64,000 nt of DNA from Echinarachnius parma. Its lineage: Eukaryota; Echinodermata; Echinoidea; Clypeasteroida; Echinarachniidae. A program made the translations under genes and the position numbers. The DNA is taken from positions 1 to 64,000 of the forward strand of contig JBAMJV010003776.1 in the NCBI GenBank assembly GCA_037951105.1, given 5' to 3'. The notes beneath the pieces were generated by a model. That model was not told where the DNA came from and did not search any database. It saw nothing but the letters and a program-made list of their open reading frames with translations. Below are positions 50,605-61,394 of the stretch, piece by piece (the first letter of the stretch is position 1; each line of letters opens with the position of its first letter).

Positions 50605-50906
50605 TACATACTAAATTATTTACGCATTGATGATCTATCATTAAAATACTTTTATCATGACAATGTATCAAGGATTCATCTGTCGACGCAAACCGATATT
50701 GGCATCGGCCATTAATCTTGGTTATATAAAGTCTGATTGAACACGATGGCACATACTACACATTTGTAATTAGTCTTCAATTATATTAGCACATATTATA
50801 GCTGCAGCGTTTCGCAAAGAATAATGATGTTTATAAATAAATAGGTAGTATGTTATTAATGCTACCATACATTGAGCAAGAAGACGTGTTTCTATCTAAT
50901 TTACAT

Positions 50907-52389
50907 TTAGGCGCAAGTTTCATCGAAGGGACTGTAACACGGGTTGTCGAGCATTTCAGGGGGAGGTTCCGGTCGATCTTGATCACGAATCTTTTCTTTC
51001 TTACGAGAACGTTTGTTTCCATCTTTGGACCTAACTGTGCTTCCTTGTTTAACAGGAACATGGCGTTTGGTAGTCTCTGATTTCTTACGTGAACTTGTCC
51101 GTGGAGGGATAGCTAGACCCCGATGTGTTGAATTTGGTCTGTGCGGCAGAGGCCGCCTTGACATGAACAGTTCCTTGTCTTTGTCTTCTGGACCATGACA
51201 CATTGTAGCGTCCAAATCTAGACAAGGTACTTGTTCTGTAACTTGGTGGGAATATTGAGATGGTTCACCCACTTGGTCTTCAAGAGGCCCATATGCATAC
51301 ATATCCAGGTTTGGTGCCGCAACACCCCCGCTCGAAACGGTATCACCGGAAGAGGTCGGGTCACTCGGTGTTACGTAATAGTGGCCTTCCAAATTGAAGG
51401 AATGTCCACTAGTGATGGGAAGTTCATCTGAAGGTGTAATCCCTAAGAGAGAAAAGTCATTGTCCCATTTCCGTTCGCTATTCTTTGGTGGCTGGTCGGG
51501 ATAATGTACTGTTGCTTGATTGTAGAGTGGATTTTCGATCATGTCATCTGTGTGACTTTGAGGAGAGGATCTTTTGTTGTCAACTTTCTTTTTAGGCCTA
51601 CTGAGGAATTCTCTATGTACGGCATCAGGTACTGTAGGAATATACATCGGATTATCTGTCATCTGTTTTCCACTGTCTGATTCAGTGGGTCGACGGACTT
51701 CGTTCTGAGCCGTTCCCGTGTGATGATACGCAACATTCCCTTTTACCTCTTGTGATTCATGAGGAAGTACGTTGCTATTATTATTGTTCCTACGAAGTGA
51801 TTGTGCCGCTAATTTCTTAGCTTGAATTGATGATGGCCTGTGTGGTAGGGGGCGATATGACATTCCTTTATGTTGGAGTGGTATCGGTCCGGGACAAGGA
51901 TCGTCTATGTTTGTCGTCTTATGAATTATAGGGTTGCCTACATTAAACGGATTCTTTTGACTCACTATTCCTACGGGGTCACAATCATACACATTGGTTT
52001 GAATGGGACATGTAGGTATCGCGAGGGGTTGCACAATTTCATCATCAGGGGATATGAAGTATGGGTTTTCGTTAGGTTGTACACTCTTCCTAAGCAAACA
52101 TGGATGTTGGCTCACATTATCTGTCGGCAATTGGGGAACTGAGTGTCGAATGTTGCCGTTTGCGTGTGGGCCAAGATCAGAAGATGGACCTGCAGTATCA
52201 TTAATACCTTGGTTTGTTAATGTGCTTGCCCGCTGAGCATCATCATAAGGTTCATCCTCATTTCCTAAATAATGGGTAGCGTTGGTGTCGGACCGGGTGT
52301 TGCCACCAGACAATCTCCTTTGTCTTCTTACTGTTGTGTCATGGCCATTTCTTGTACGTCTCCATCTTTGTTTGCCACCGATGGAGTCG
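50907..52389 (-). CDS. Gene 2 last exon: Tyr- and Pro-motif tail
   Basis: After acceptor ctctatacatacag the frame runs for 494 codons including the stop. It starts DSIGGKQRWRRTRNGHD, then carries many Tyr motifs: DEPYDDA, ENPYFIS, NVYDCDP, DNPMYIPT, ENPLYNQ, GHYYVTP, DMYAYGP and DNPCYSPF, several of NPxY/NPxxY-like form. RPLPHRP occurs twice (in MSYRPLPHRPSS and MSRRPLPHRPNS), a class I SH3-ligand form, and basic clusters such as KDGNKRSRKKEKIRDQ lie near the end. No enzyme domain is present. Uninterrupted length and motif density make a real exon very likely. Confidence 0.85.
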
Positions 52390-55300
52390 CTGTATGTATA
52401 GAGTATTATAAAAGTAGTTTATATTGCTCAAATATAATGAATATGATATGTAAAAATAACTGAATATGAACAAACTAAAATGTAGGTAGTGTTGAATACT
52501 AAGGTACAGTCACAAATACTAATATGGAATACTACTATTATTGGAATAAAAAAAAGCAAGAAAGAATGTGCCACATGTAATGCCAATAAAAACAAAATGA
52601 GAATTAGGCTTTACTCATACAAATCACATACGAAGGAGGGTACAATGGATGAACGCAATACAAAATTTACATGGAAATGGAGATCTGGAAAAATAACAAG
52701 CATTGTTTGAACAAAGTAACGTAGAAAAGGGGTATGTATTTTTTTCTTCAGAACTATGATATTGAACACTGCAAACACACAATATCCTTTACACGAATCA
52801 ATTAGGCATATTAATATCGCACATGCAATAATCACATCTAATAGCTGTCTTGAATATCTATGAAAGAACAAGTTACACCAATTACGTAACTAATAAAGAG
52901 TTACAGACCATAAGATGATAAAGACCTCAGAATTGTAAATTAATCCAAGCGATATTGAAACCATCGTCCACCTTATGCTAGAGGGTCCGCTCGCTATTCA
53001 TGATGACCGATATTCATACTGGTTAACTTGTATAAGGACCGCTATGCATGATTTGAAAAAGGGAACCATTATTTATTAAAGTAATCATAAGGACTGCTAT
53101 TCATAATGGAAGAAAAATGTCGCTATTCATAATAAAAGAAGAGGTTCGCTATATTCATAATACGGTATAGTCACTCACGTGTCAGGTTGGAATAGCAAAG
53201 ACTCAAAACCAACACATCGACAATGTCATCCGTGTCGCAAATTTGCTGTACAGTTTACAGTGTGTTTACCATGATGACGCCCGGATCGCTAGTGGCGTAG
53301 CCCAGAATTGAACAAGGGGGAGGGGGAGGGCCGCCAACCAGTGAGCGCGTAAGTGCGAGCCGCTTTGGGCGAGTCAAGGGTCCTGGCTTAGGGCCTTTAA
53401 CGGAGCCCTAGGAAGCTTTTGAATGTTAGCTATTCAAAGTCCCAACATCAAAACTACCGGCTAGCAAGCAAAACATTGAATTAAATAAATAATTTAAAAA
53501 ATGCCTTGGGGAATATGCGGATCGCTCCCATTTATTGATGACTTCATAGGATGGAATTCACAAAGGAGGTATGTGTTTTAAACCATGGTCTACATCTATG
53601 GAGTGCCATTTGTAAACTGATGGAGAAAAAATGTAAACTACTTACCTGTTAAAGGGATAGTTAAGTTTTGGTGTAGAGGGCGCTACAAACAATTTTTTTT
53701 TGGTGAGATAATGAAAATCTGAGTGTCAAATTCGAAAGAGCATATAATTTTGATGATAGAATAAACTTTGTTTGATCAAAATCGGTTAGGAAATGGCTGA
53801 AATATCCATTAATTATTTGTAATAATTCTGGGGCCCCACACTTATTCGATGATTTAGAACCAACCGTGAATATTTGTGTAAATGCTTCCTCTTTACAAAA
53901 AGTTACAAAAGAGGTTATTTAATAGTTGTTGATTATCTTTCTACCTAATCACTGTTTCAACAAAACATCACATGCACAATATTTTATTTAAAATGGTTGA
54001 AATTGATGAGTGTTTAGAGAGCGCCCTCTTGAGTTTTAATGACTCCTTTTGAATGATAACATGCTTTTTACTTTGTCATTTGTAATGTGTTAATCCTTTT
54101 GAGCATGGTGGAGTTGTAACTATTAGTTTGTAATGTATGGTGCAGGTTTCGGTTACAAAAACCAAATAAGTTTTACCAAAACTCGGGCCAAAACTGTACT
54201 CTCTTTACCAAAACTCAACTATCCCTTTAATAATGATGATGCTACTCATTTTACCAAAGGCATCAAATAAATGATTGTTATCTCAGATGGTGAAATTTGC
54301 TGGTTATCATTATAAATGATAAATTGTTTTACTTGTCTACGAGCAGCACTCCATAGATGTAGACCATGGTATAAACCATTGTTTACACAAACCTCATTTG
54401 TGAATCCGGGCATATAAGGTTAAAGCAAAGCAATTATATTATGCTAAACTAATGGACGAGATTAACTCAAGAGTAGGCAATGATATGATATTGACACTGC
54501 AGACAATAATTTCCGTGAGATCTATGAAAGAAAACACATTTAAAACAATTACTAGTTTACCATGCTAGTAAAACATTTTCATGCAGCAAGACATGTACAT
54601 GTACAACAAATCAAGGACATGCTATTAATAATCCATATTACCGTAATTTTGTTCTTCATTTGTTTGACTGAATAAAAGCAAAAAAAAAAAAACGATTAAT
54701 GATCATTATGATTATTGAGCAAAGGAAGGAGTATGTAGCGACCCATACTTCGCTCATACATGTTGCTTCACCCCGACCTGCTTTTACCGATCCAGTTATT
54801 TCCAGTTTATCACTCTCGGTACTTTTCCAGTTATTTTCCACCACGTGGCTCATACATATTCATGTTTTCTCCGCGTGTGCGCCCATTCAACCAATCACGC
54901 ATCACCATTTCGCCAGCCGCGCTTTTCAACTCCACGTGCCTTTCACCAGTTTCTTCACTCCGATCACCATCTCCTGTTGAGTCAACATCAACTCTAGTTT
55001 TCTCTCTCCACCGTCGAGACCCTTCTGTGGCATGAATCTCCATCATGTCACAGCACCTTTCACGCCGCCCCTAGCGGACTGGATAGTTTCTAGTTGTATG
55101 TTATAATCACCGTCGTCTTGTGCCACTGATTCACCACTGGGAGCTTCCACGTTACGATACGCACCGGGCAGTTCTGGCGTACTCACCTCACAGCTCGACT
55201 CACCAACTGGTCTGCTCACGCATCTTCTTAGTCGGCCTACGACAATGGACGATTCACTGTTCCTTCGGCACCAGCTCTGATTCCTGTATTCACCTTTCTT

Positions 55301-56051
55301 TGGCCTTCGACCCGCCGAGCGACTCACCGTCTCCTCGAGCGCCGCATCATCTTCTTCGTTTCTCGTCTCGACCGCGACCCACGAGCGTCAACATCTTCAT
55401 CAGCGTCGTCATCGCGCACTTCGCGGTTCTTCAACCACGTCATCGAAGTCGCGTTTCCGCTTTCCAAGTCTCCGCATCATCATCGCGTGCAGCTCCTTCC
55501 TTCGTTCATCAAACCCGCACTTTTCGGACTTCAGCAAACCTTTACTGTATGCGATTATTTATTGTCAGGCTTATTTTAATGTATCTTCGTGCAATATCTA
55601 ATCCCGTTTATTCATGCATATTCTCATCCCGTTGCAACGGGACATGAAGTAAAATCGGAGTTTTCTTGTCTAAAGAAATACTCTTTTCTTTCAATCACTG
55701 TTATCGAATTAGATAAAAGCCATGATTTAAATTTATTTGGGGGGGGGGGGGGGGGGCAAGCGCCCCCCAAGCCCTCCCCCCACCAGTACGCCAGTGCTCT
55801 ATGCCCACATGCACCCTTCCGTCGCTACGCCACTGTCCACGTCCACATGATATTCCACTAGTGGGAAAACGTGTCGTGAACATGATCATGTAAACTGATC
55901 AAATCAACAAAAAGATCCAAACTGTTAATAAAATAAGGTACATACCATGGTAGTTTCTTCCTTTTAAAGACTATGAGCATGATGAGTAAGACGGCGAGAA
56001 GGACGACGAGTAACGGTATAATGATAGTCCGATCTGCTGGATGTTTGGTTC
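50907..56051 (-). CDS. Gene 2: membrane protein with long Tyr/Pro-rich tail (3' two exons only)
   Basis: Two exons on the minus strand, 56051-55946 and 52389-50907, join in frame (phase 2) across a 3.5-kb intron to give a transmembrane helix followed by a ~500-residue cytoplasmic tail ending at a stop. The upstream exon enters in phase 1, as extracellular module exons usually do, so one or more such exons should lie above 56051; I find none in the window with confidence. The tail looks like a scaffold for SH2/PTB and SH3 proteins. The gene is convergent with gene 1, 32.7 kb away. The extracellular type, and therefore the name, is unknown. Confidence 0.75.
53293..53400 (+). repeat. Fragment of the ggcgtag-ended dispersed repeat
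   Basis: tagtggcgtagcccagaatt followed by a G-rich stretch (aagggggagggggaggg) matches the terminal sequence seen reversed at 55850 and 62925. It lies in the gene 2 intron. Confidence 0.5.
53554..54406. mobile_element. Outer TIR element, host of a nested MITE
   Basis: The left segment gaattcacaaaggaggt and accatggtctacatctatgg to 53608 is inverted at the right (ccatagatgtagaccatggt to gtgaatcc, 54350-54406). The arms enclose the TTAA element at 53649-54230, which must have inserted later. No target duplication of the outer element is clear. Confidence 0.7.
53649..54230. mobile_element. TTAA-flanked MITE (582 bp) nested in another element
   Basis: Ends TTAAAGGGATAGTTAAG and its near-complement CAACTATCCCTTTAA; TTAA at both sides. 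Related in its outer bases to the family at 2436 and 63262 (TTAAAGGGA) but different inside. piggyBac- or Kolobok-type by target. Confidence 0.8.
54734..55645 (+). mobile_element. GC-rich block, possible solo LTR
   Basis: A ~900-base block of clearly higher GC than its surroundings starts tgtagcgaccc and ends caacgggaca, that is TG...CA as in LTRs, and has tattta/tttaatg near its 3' part. No 5-bp duplication is evident and no gag or pol is adjacent. Open frames on both strands here lack recognised domains. It lies in the gene 2 intron. An unspliced host exon cannot be excluded. Confidence 0.35.
55736..55850. repeat. G-run repeat ending gctacgccactg
   Basis: An 18-base G run, then caagcgccccccaagccc and the terminal gtcgctacgccactg, the mirror of the cagtggcgtag end of hAT-like repeats elsewhere in the window. 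Confidence 0.55.
55946..56051 (-). CDS. Gene 2 transmembrane exon
   Basis: On the minus strand, after acceptor cttatcccacaaag, the exon codes TKHPADRT, a ~21-residue hydrophobic helix IIIPLLVVLLAVLLIMLIVF and a basic stop-transfer KRKKLP, then donor CCATG|GTATGT. 106 nt: enters in phase 1, leaves in phase 2, matching the next exon exactly. Confidence 0.8.
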
Positions 56052-56633
56052 CTTTGTGGGATAAGAAATTAAAAAAACTGTTTTACAATAATCTCATACG
56101 TGCAATGCAGTATTTAGTAATAAGTATTCATTCTTGGCATAGGATAGAGGGATGATAATAAATATACACTCGAAATACTGCATGTTGCATTTCAATGAAG
56201 CTTTTAATCAATTTCGAACTGCTGAGATGTCTATAATATAAAACGAACTCCGAATCATTCAAACAAAACAAAAGGTAGACCATGTACAATACGTGTCACG
56301 GTATATTTTACAATGACCAAAGGGGACTCAATATATTTACTTAAGTTTTATATTTTAAAGAAAAGAGGTTTTGCACCAGGGGCGATTTCATTGGCAGAAA
56401 CATTGGGGGGGGGGGGGGGGGGGGGGGGGGAGGGTCATCGCAAAGAATAAAAAAATTAAAAAAGGAATTGCAATAATAAACATTATTAAATGACACTATG
56501 CAGAAGTATTCTAATATGCATTTTGCATGTGGATTCCAATGTGCTATAGCGTGTGAGTTGTATTTACTTAAAAAAATAAATTTTCAAAATGAAATAAAAC
56601 GTGTCTTCATACCTGTATAGAGTACAGAAGCCA
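56052..56633. other. Upstream intron of gene 2 with a long G run
   Basis: A G run of about 26 bases lies at 56405-56430 after ggggcgatttcattggcaga. A short minus-strand ATG frame ending in CAG|GTATGA at about 56651-56612 was considered as an exon but overlaps the start of the foldback and is not accepted. Confidence 0.45.
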
Positions 56634-57010
56634 TGACGTCATAAAAACACTTTTTTTGAATTTTCAAATTTGGACTTCATTTTCAGAAAGAGCATAACAA
56701 ATAATGTCAAAATACCGAAAATCAAAGGAATAGGTTACGTATTGGCTGAGATATGCCCATCTGAATGAATTTTACTTCAATGGGCAATCAGTGTTATAGT
56801 GCATTGGTTCATAAATTTATGAACCAGTGCACTATAACACTGATTGCCCATTGACAAAACAATCATTCGGATGGGCATATCTCAGCCAATACGTAACCTA
56901 TTCCTTTGATTTTCGGTATTTGGACATTATTTGTTATGCTCTTTCTGAAAATGAAGTCCAAATTTGAAAATTCCCCCCAAAAAATGTATGACATCATTTA
57001 TGACATCACA
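56634..57010. mobile_element. Foldback element, about 375 bp, almost spacerless
   Basis: The arm from atgacgtcataaaa to ggttcataaattt (56634-56818) is the near-perfect complement of 56819-57010: ggacttcattttcagaaaga, ccgaaaatcaaaggaatagg, tacgtattggctgagatatg and ccagtgcactataacactga all recur inverted. The ends contain tgacgtcat / atgacatca. It could extrude as a cruciform. Confidence 0.9.
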
Positions 57011-57229
57011 CTTCACCACTCTATTACCAGTACTGTATTCACCAGATGGTGTGCCTAATAATCGTTAAAAAACATAAAGTCCAAAATCATTACACACATA
57101 TTCCAATTGCTCTAAAATCTGCACTCCTCCAAAACTTTAAAAAGAGAAGATGCGTGCACGTAATGATTCGTAGTTAGAGAAGCTATTCAAGTGATCCATT
57201 AACTTTATATTTGTTTTACCCCAAATTAA

Positions 57230-57480
57230 TGTTTTAGACTTCAATCATAAACCAATTTCATTGTAAGGTTTCTGAAAATGATATGTGAAAATTTCATAGA
57301 AAAATAATAAAGTTTACCTAGTGAAAACAGAAACTCTCTGTAAAGTGTCAGATATTGCACAAAATGACATTTGAGACTTCAATCCTATATCAAAATCATT
57401 GTAAAATACAAAATTGAAAGATTTGTGAAAGTTTGAAAGAAAACGACCACTGTTTACCTAGTGAAAAAAACGAATATTGA
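57230..57480 (+). repeat. Tandem pair of ~137-bp units of a dispersed repeat
   Basis: gacttcaatc...tcattgtaa...gtttacctagtgaaaa occurs at 57237-57333 and again at 57374-57473. The second unit with its preceding taaagtgtcagatattgc is found inverted at 63046-63165, so it is a dispersed family of unknown type. Confidence 0.6.
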
Positions 57481-58800
57481 GTTCATATTTTATCACCGAA
57501 TACTGATGGCCTGCCGTAGATTTGAATAAAAGGGTCTTACGAATGGACAAAATATACTAACAGAGTGGGATGGTTTAACATATGGTAAGATATGACAGTT
57601 CATAGCTTGAGTTAAGTGTAAATCTACATAATCGTATATAATCATCACTTCAGGAATAGCTGCACTTTATTATGTACCATTTTGAATTAAGTGCTGCCAG
57701 TGCGAAACTCATTTCATAGGCTTGCGTATTAAAATTAAGCCTAATTGTCCCTAATCAAAAATTACACCAGGTATTTACATGTATATTCAAGTATCTTCAA
57801 TTAAATAATTAACGAGATAAGCATAGTAACTGAACATTAGAGATTATATGGGAGATCCTGAATGGCCTTTTAGAGTACTGCAGCAAAGTGAATTATGTCA
57901 TTATTTGTTTCGAAACAGAAAGCAAGTCAGTTTACATAAGATATCAAAATAGAGTGATATACGAGGAGGCGGATAGTGTGGTTTCTAAGGGCTCTTATGA
58001 ATACAGAATGTAATGCTTGAACCCAGTTTAATTGCCATGAATAACCTCTGTCAAATTTACTGCGTGCGAAGAAAACTAAACTTTCGAATTTCGTTTGTAA
58101 TCAGGAAGTGCTATATTGATTTTGAAAAGGGTTGCAACATGATATAAACTGCAGTAATTTATTAACACTAAGTTATAACGTATTTAGCGGTTCGTGTGTA
58201 AAGTAGTTGTTCGAAGATGTAAATTTAAATGCGCTAGGAAATCTAGTAATATAAAATATAGTGAGGTAATATTCACTATAAACTCACTATAGCCCCCTGC
58301 ACCCTCCATTGATATTCCCAATGTGGGTATCCCTTGACTAATCTCATTCAGGGGTCCGTCAAGGCACTGTAAGAAAGGGCTTCTTGACAAAGAGCTAGCT
58401 AAGTGCACCTGAACTCCATTTCATTTAGGTGTCATTCGGTTAAAAACATTTTTTCCTGCTCCCCACGTCATAAAATCGTAGGCACGCTACTGGATTGGTT
58501 GCTTCGGCCACCATCTCATCGATAATGGTCGAGCAACCAAAATGCAAACAAAATGAAACAGCCGTACAGTTATTTCATCAGCTGGAGTTCATAGTACCAA
58601 TGTACGGGCAATGTACATACTTGTTTGTACATACAAGGTATGGGATAATCATTAGTGTCGCAATTGTGTATTATTGAGGTGCACCTGTAAAGTGTCCAAC
58701 TCCACACAAATTCATTTGAGCTTCCACATTTCTCCTCTACCGTGTTGTTTGGCTTATGGTTAGAGAAGAATAAAATAGGGTTAGATTTTTCAAATGCCAT
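57481..58800. other. Non-coding region
   Basis: About 1.3 kb with no gene or named repeat. Searched on the minus strand for extracellular exons of gene 2 without a convincing result. Confidence 0.4.
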
Positions 58801-58850
58801 TTGGCGTAGCTACGGGGGGGGGGGGGGGGGGGGGGGGGCACGTGCCCCCC
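58801..58850 (+). repeat. G-run repeat ggcgtagctac(G)n
   Basis: ttggcgtagctac is followed by ~24 G and then cacgtgccccccaatc, the same terminal pattern as the other G-run repeats of the window. Confidence 0.6.
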
Positions 58851-59259
58851 AATCGTTTGGCCAAACAAAGAGAAAAAAGTGACGACCCGACATTAGCCAA
58901 ATGTGTCTATATTATTCATTATTATCATGTTTTATTAAATGTGTGATGATAATGATGTTATCAACGATAATAAAGACGAACATAAAGGTCGTTCCCTAGA
59001 ACTAGCAATACGGACTTTTCGATTTGTACGTTCACTAGTGGACTGGTACAGTGACGTCATTTTTTGAAGCAGTGCGCATGCGCATCTACGTGCCCCGTCG
59101 TTCGTACCAAATATCTAATACGTGTACACCCCTGTTTTGCCGTCGGTCTAGATCTGTGACGACAAGCACTATTTGGCTACTAAAAACAGTGTCATATGTA
59201 GCTGTATATTTCGAGTTTCTCTGCTGTGGTCTCTGTAAACAGGTTAACTGAACTATATG
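58851..59259. other. Non-coding spacer
   Basis: No supported feature. Confidence 0.35.
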
Positions 59260-60790
59260 ATTTAAATGAACTTGTCTATAAAGGTTACCTGTTTATAGCG
59301 TCCACTCTTATTGTCTGCATTGGGTGGTCACTATACACAGGTTTTACTATATCTCATTTTAATTCTATGGAGTCTGTCAATAATAAGTCACCTGATTATA
59401 GCGCCCACTTTCATGCATTGTTTCATTTGGATGGTCACTATACACAGGTTTGACAGTACACTGTGTTATGAAATTTGTCTATAAAGGTCACCTGTTTATA
59501 GCGACCACATGTCTTGTTGCACTTGGGTGGTCACCATACAAAGTTTACTGTTTATGATTTTATGGAACAGGTCTATAAAGGGCACCTGTTTATTGCGGCA
59601 AATGTTCTTATTTTCCTTTGGTGGTCGTTATACACAGGTTTGACTGTAAACAATATGTTGACACCTGTCTATAAAGATCACTTGCAATTAAGTGTCAATT
59701 GTGTTGTTTCCATTGAGTGGTCACTATACAGAGGTTTTTCTTAATAAGATTTTATAGAACCTGTCTATAAAGGTCACCTGTTTAGAGCGGCTATTTTTTC
59801 TTCATTCCATCTGGTGGTCATTACACACAGGTTTGACTGTAAACAATATGTTGGCACCTGTCTATAAAGGTCACTTGCAATTAAGTGTCAATTGTATTGT
59901 TTCCATTGAGTGGTCACTATACAGAGGTTTGTCTTAATAAGATTTTATAGAATCTGTCTATAAAGGTCACCTGTTTAGAGCGGCCATTTTTTTTCCATTC
60001 CATCTGGTGGTCATTATACACAGGTTTGACTGTAGACAATATGTTGGCACCTGTCTATAAAGGTCACTTGCAATTAAGTGTCAATTGTATTGTTTCCATT
60101 GAGTGGTCACTATACAGAGGTTTGTCTAAATAAGATTTTATAGAACCTGTCTATAAAGGTCACCTGTTTAGAGCGGCCATTTTTTTCCATTCCATCTGGT
60201 GGTCATTATACACAGGTTTGACTGTAAACGGTATTTCGAAACCTGTCTACAAAGGTCACCTGATAATAGCGGCCAATGTTCTTGCTTTCCTTTGGTGGTC
60301 TTTCTACACAGGTTTGACTGTAAACGACTTTTCGGAACATGTATTTAAAGGTCACCTGATCATAGCGGCCAATTTTCTTGTTTTCCATTGGTGGTCATAC
60401 ACAGGTTTGACTGTAAACAATATTTCGGAACCTGTCTATAAAGGTCACCTGGTAATAGCTGCCAATTTTCTTGTTTTCATTTGGTGGTCTTTACACACAG
60501 GTTTGACTGTAAATGGTATTTTTGAACTGTCTGCAATGGACACCAGTTTATAGCTGCCAATTATTCTCCCTTTGGTGGTCATTATACACAGGTTTGACTG
60601 TATGTTGGCACCTGTCTATAAAGGTCACTTGCAATCAAGTGTCAATTGTATTGTTTCAATTGAGTGGTCACTATACAGAGGTTTGTCTTAATAAGATTTT
60701 ATAGAACCTGTCTATAAAGGTCACCTGTTAATAGCGGCCATTTTTCTTCTTTCAATCTGGTGGTCACTATACACAGGTTTGACTGTATTG
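59260..60790. repeat. 95-bp satellite, about 16 units, with a 192-bp higher-order period
   Basis: Anchors such as caggtttgactgta recur at about 59449, 59637, 59829, 60022, 60214, 60309, 60404, 60500, 60591 and 60777. Unit length is 94-97 bases; consensus has ctgtctataaaggtcacctg, tagcggcca and ggtggtcattatacacaggt. Between 59637 and 60214 two unit types alternate (one with cttgcaattaagtgtcaatt, one with ttagagcggcc), making a dimer of ~192 bases present three times and once more at 60595-60780. Frames giving VYKGHL...WWS.YTGLTVN are repeat artefacts. Confidence 0.9.
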
Positions 60791-61394
60791 GATATCAAAA
60801 CCCTTTTTTTACAAAACTAATCTTCTATTCTCTGCAAACTTCGCACGAGCAATACATGGCGTAACTATCCCGAGACTTGAACGCGCGTCGTCGTATGAAC
60901 TCGAAAAGGTAAATAGCAACAGTCAACGTGCCTAGTCAACTCAATGTGGTACTTCACTGGGGCGACAGGTCAACGGTCCTCGTATCAGCGATCGAAAACT
61001 CCCTAATAACGCACCTATATCAGTTTGAAGAATCCTTCCAATAAAGCGCCTTATACAAATTTTCAGTCCCGTGCGCGAGGATCGACGCTCACCGCTTCAG
61101 AAGACATAGAGCGCGTATAGTCCTAACAAACTTCCTAGTGCATGGTAAATCGTCCATCATACCAAGGGCCTTTGTAGGATCTTGAATCTGCCTCCCGCTT
61201 TTATAGATAATTTTGACCATTTGACGCCTTCATGCAGGCAATAAAGGCGCATAGCTGCACTACGTAGTCCTAAATGTCTCGGTAAATACAAACTTCCTTT
61301 ACTAATTTCTTCACTCCAAATGCACCCGTACCATTAATTCATGATGCATATCTAGGCATATTGTTGATGATCATGATTGAAGGAGCACCAGTCA
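60791..61394. other. Non-coding spacer
   Basis: About 600 bases; some CpG-containing sequence but no frame, RNA or repeat that I can name. Confidence 0.4.

Noticed and set aside
54831..55647. Overlapping frames on both strands of the GC-rich block as genes
   Set aside because: High GC lengthens random frames; no domain, splice signals or start context single out one of them.
56612..56651. Minus-strand mini-frame MTSWLLYSIQ ending at CAG|GTATGA as first exon of gene 2
   Set aside because: It lacks a signal-peptide shape, its end phase does not match the transmembrane exon, and it overlaps the end of a foldback element.
60218..60553. Protein-like repeat VYKGHL...WWS.YTGLTVN
   Set aside because: It follows the 95-bp satellite period exactly and changes frame between units; no start, signal or domain supports a gene.
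59260..60790. CRISPR array
   Set aside because: The repeats are ~95 bases, contiguous and diverging without unique spacers, and the genome is eukaryotic; this is a satellite.
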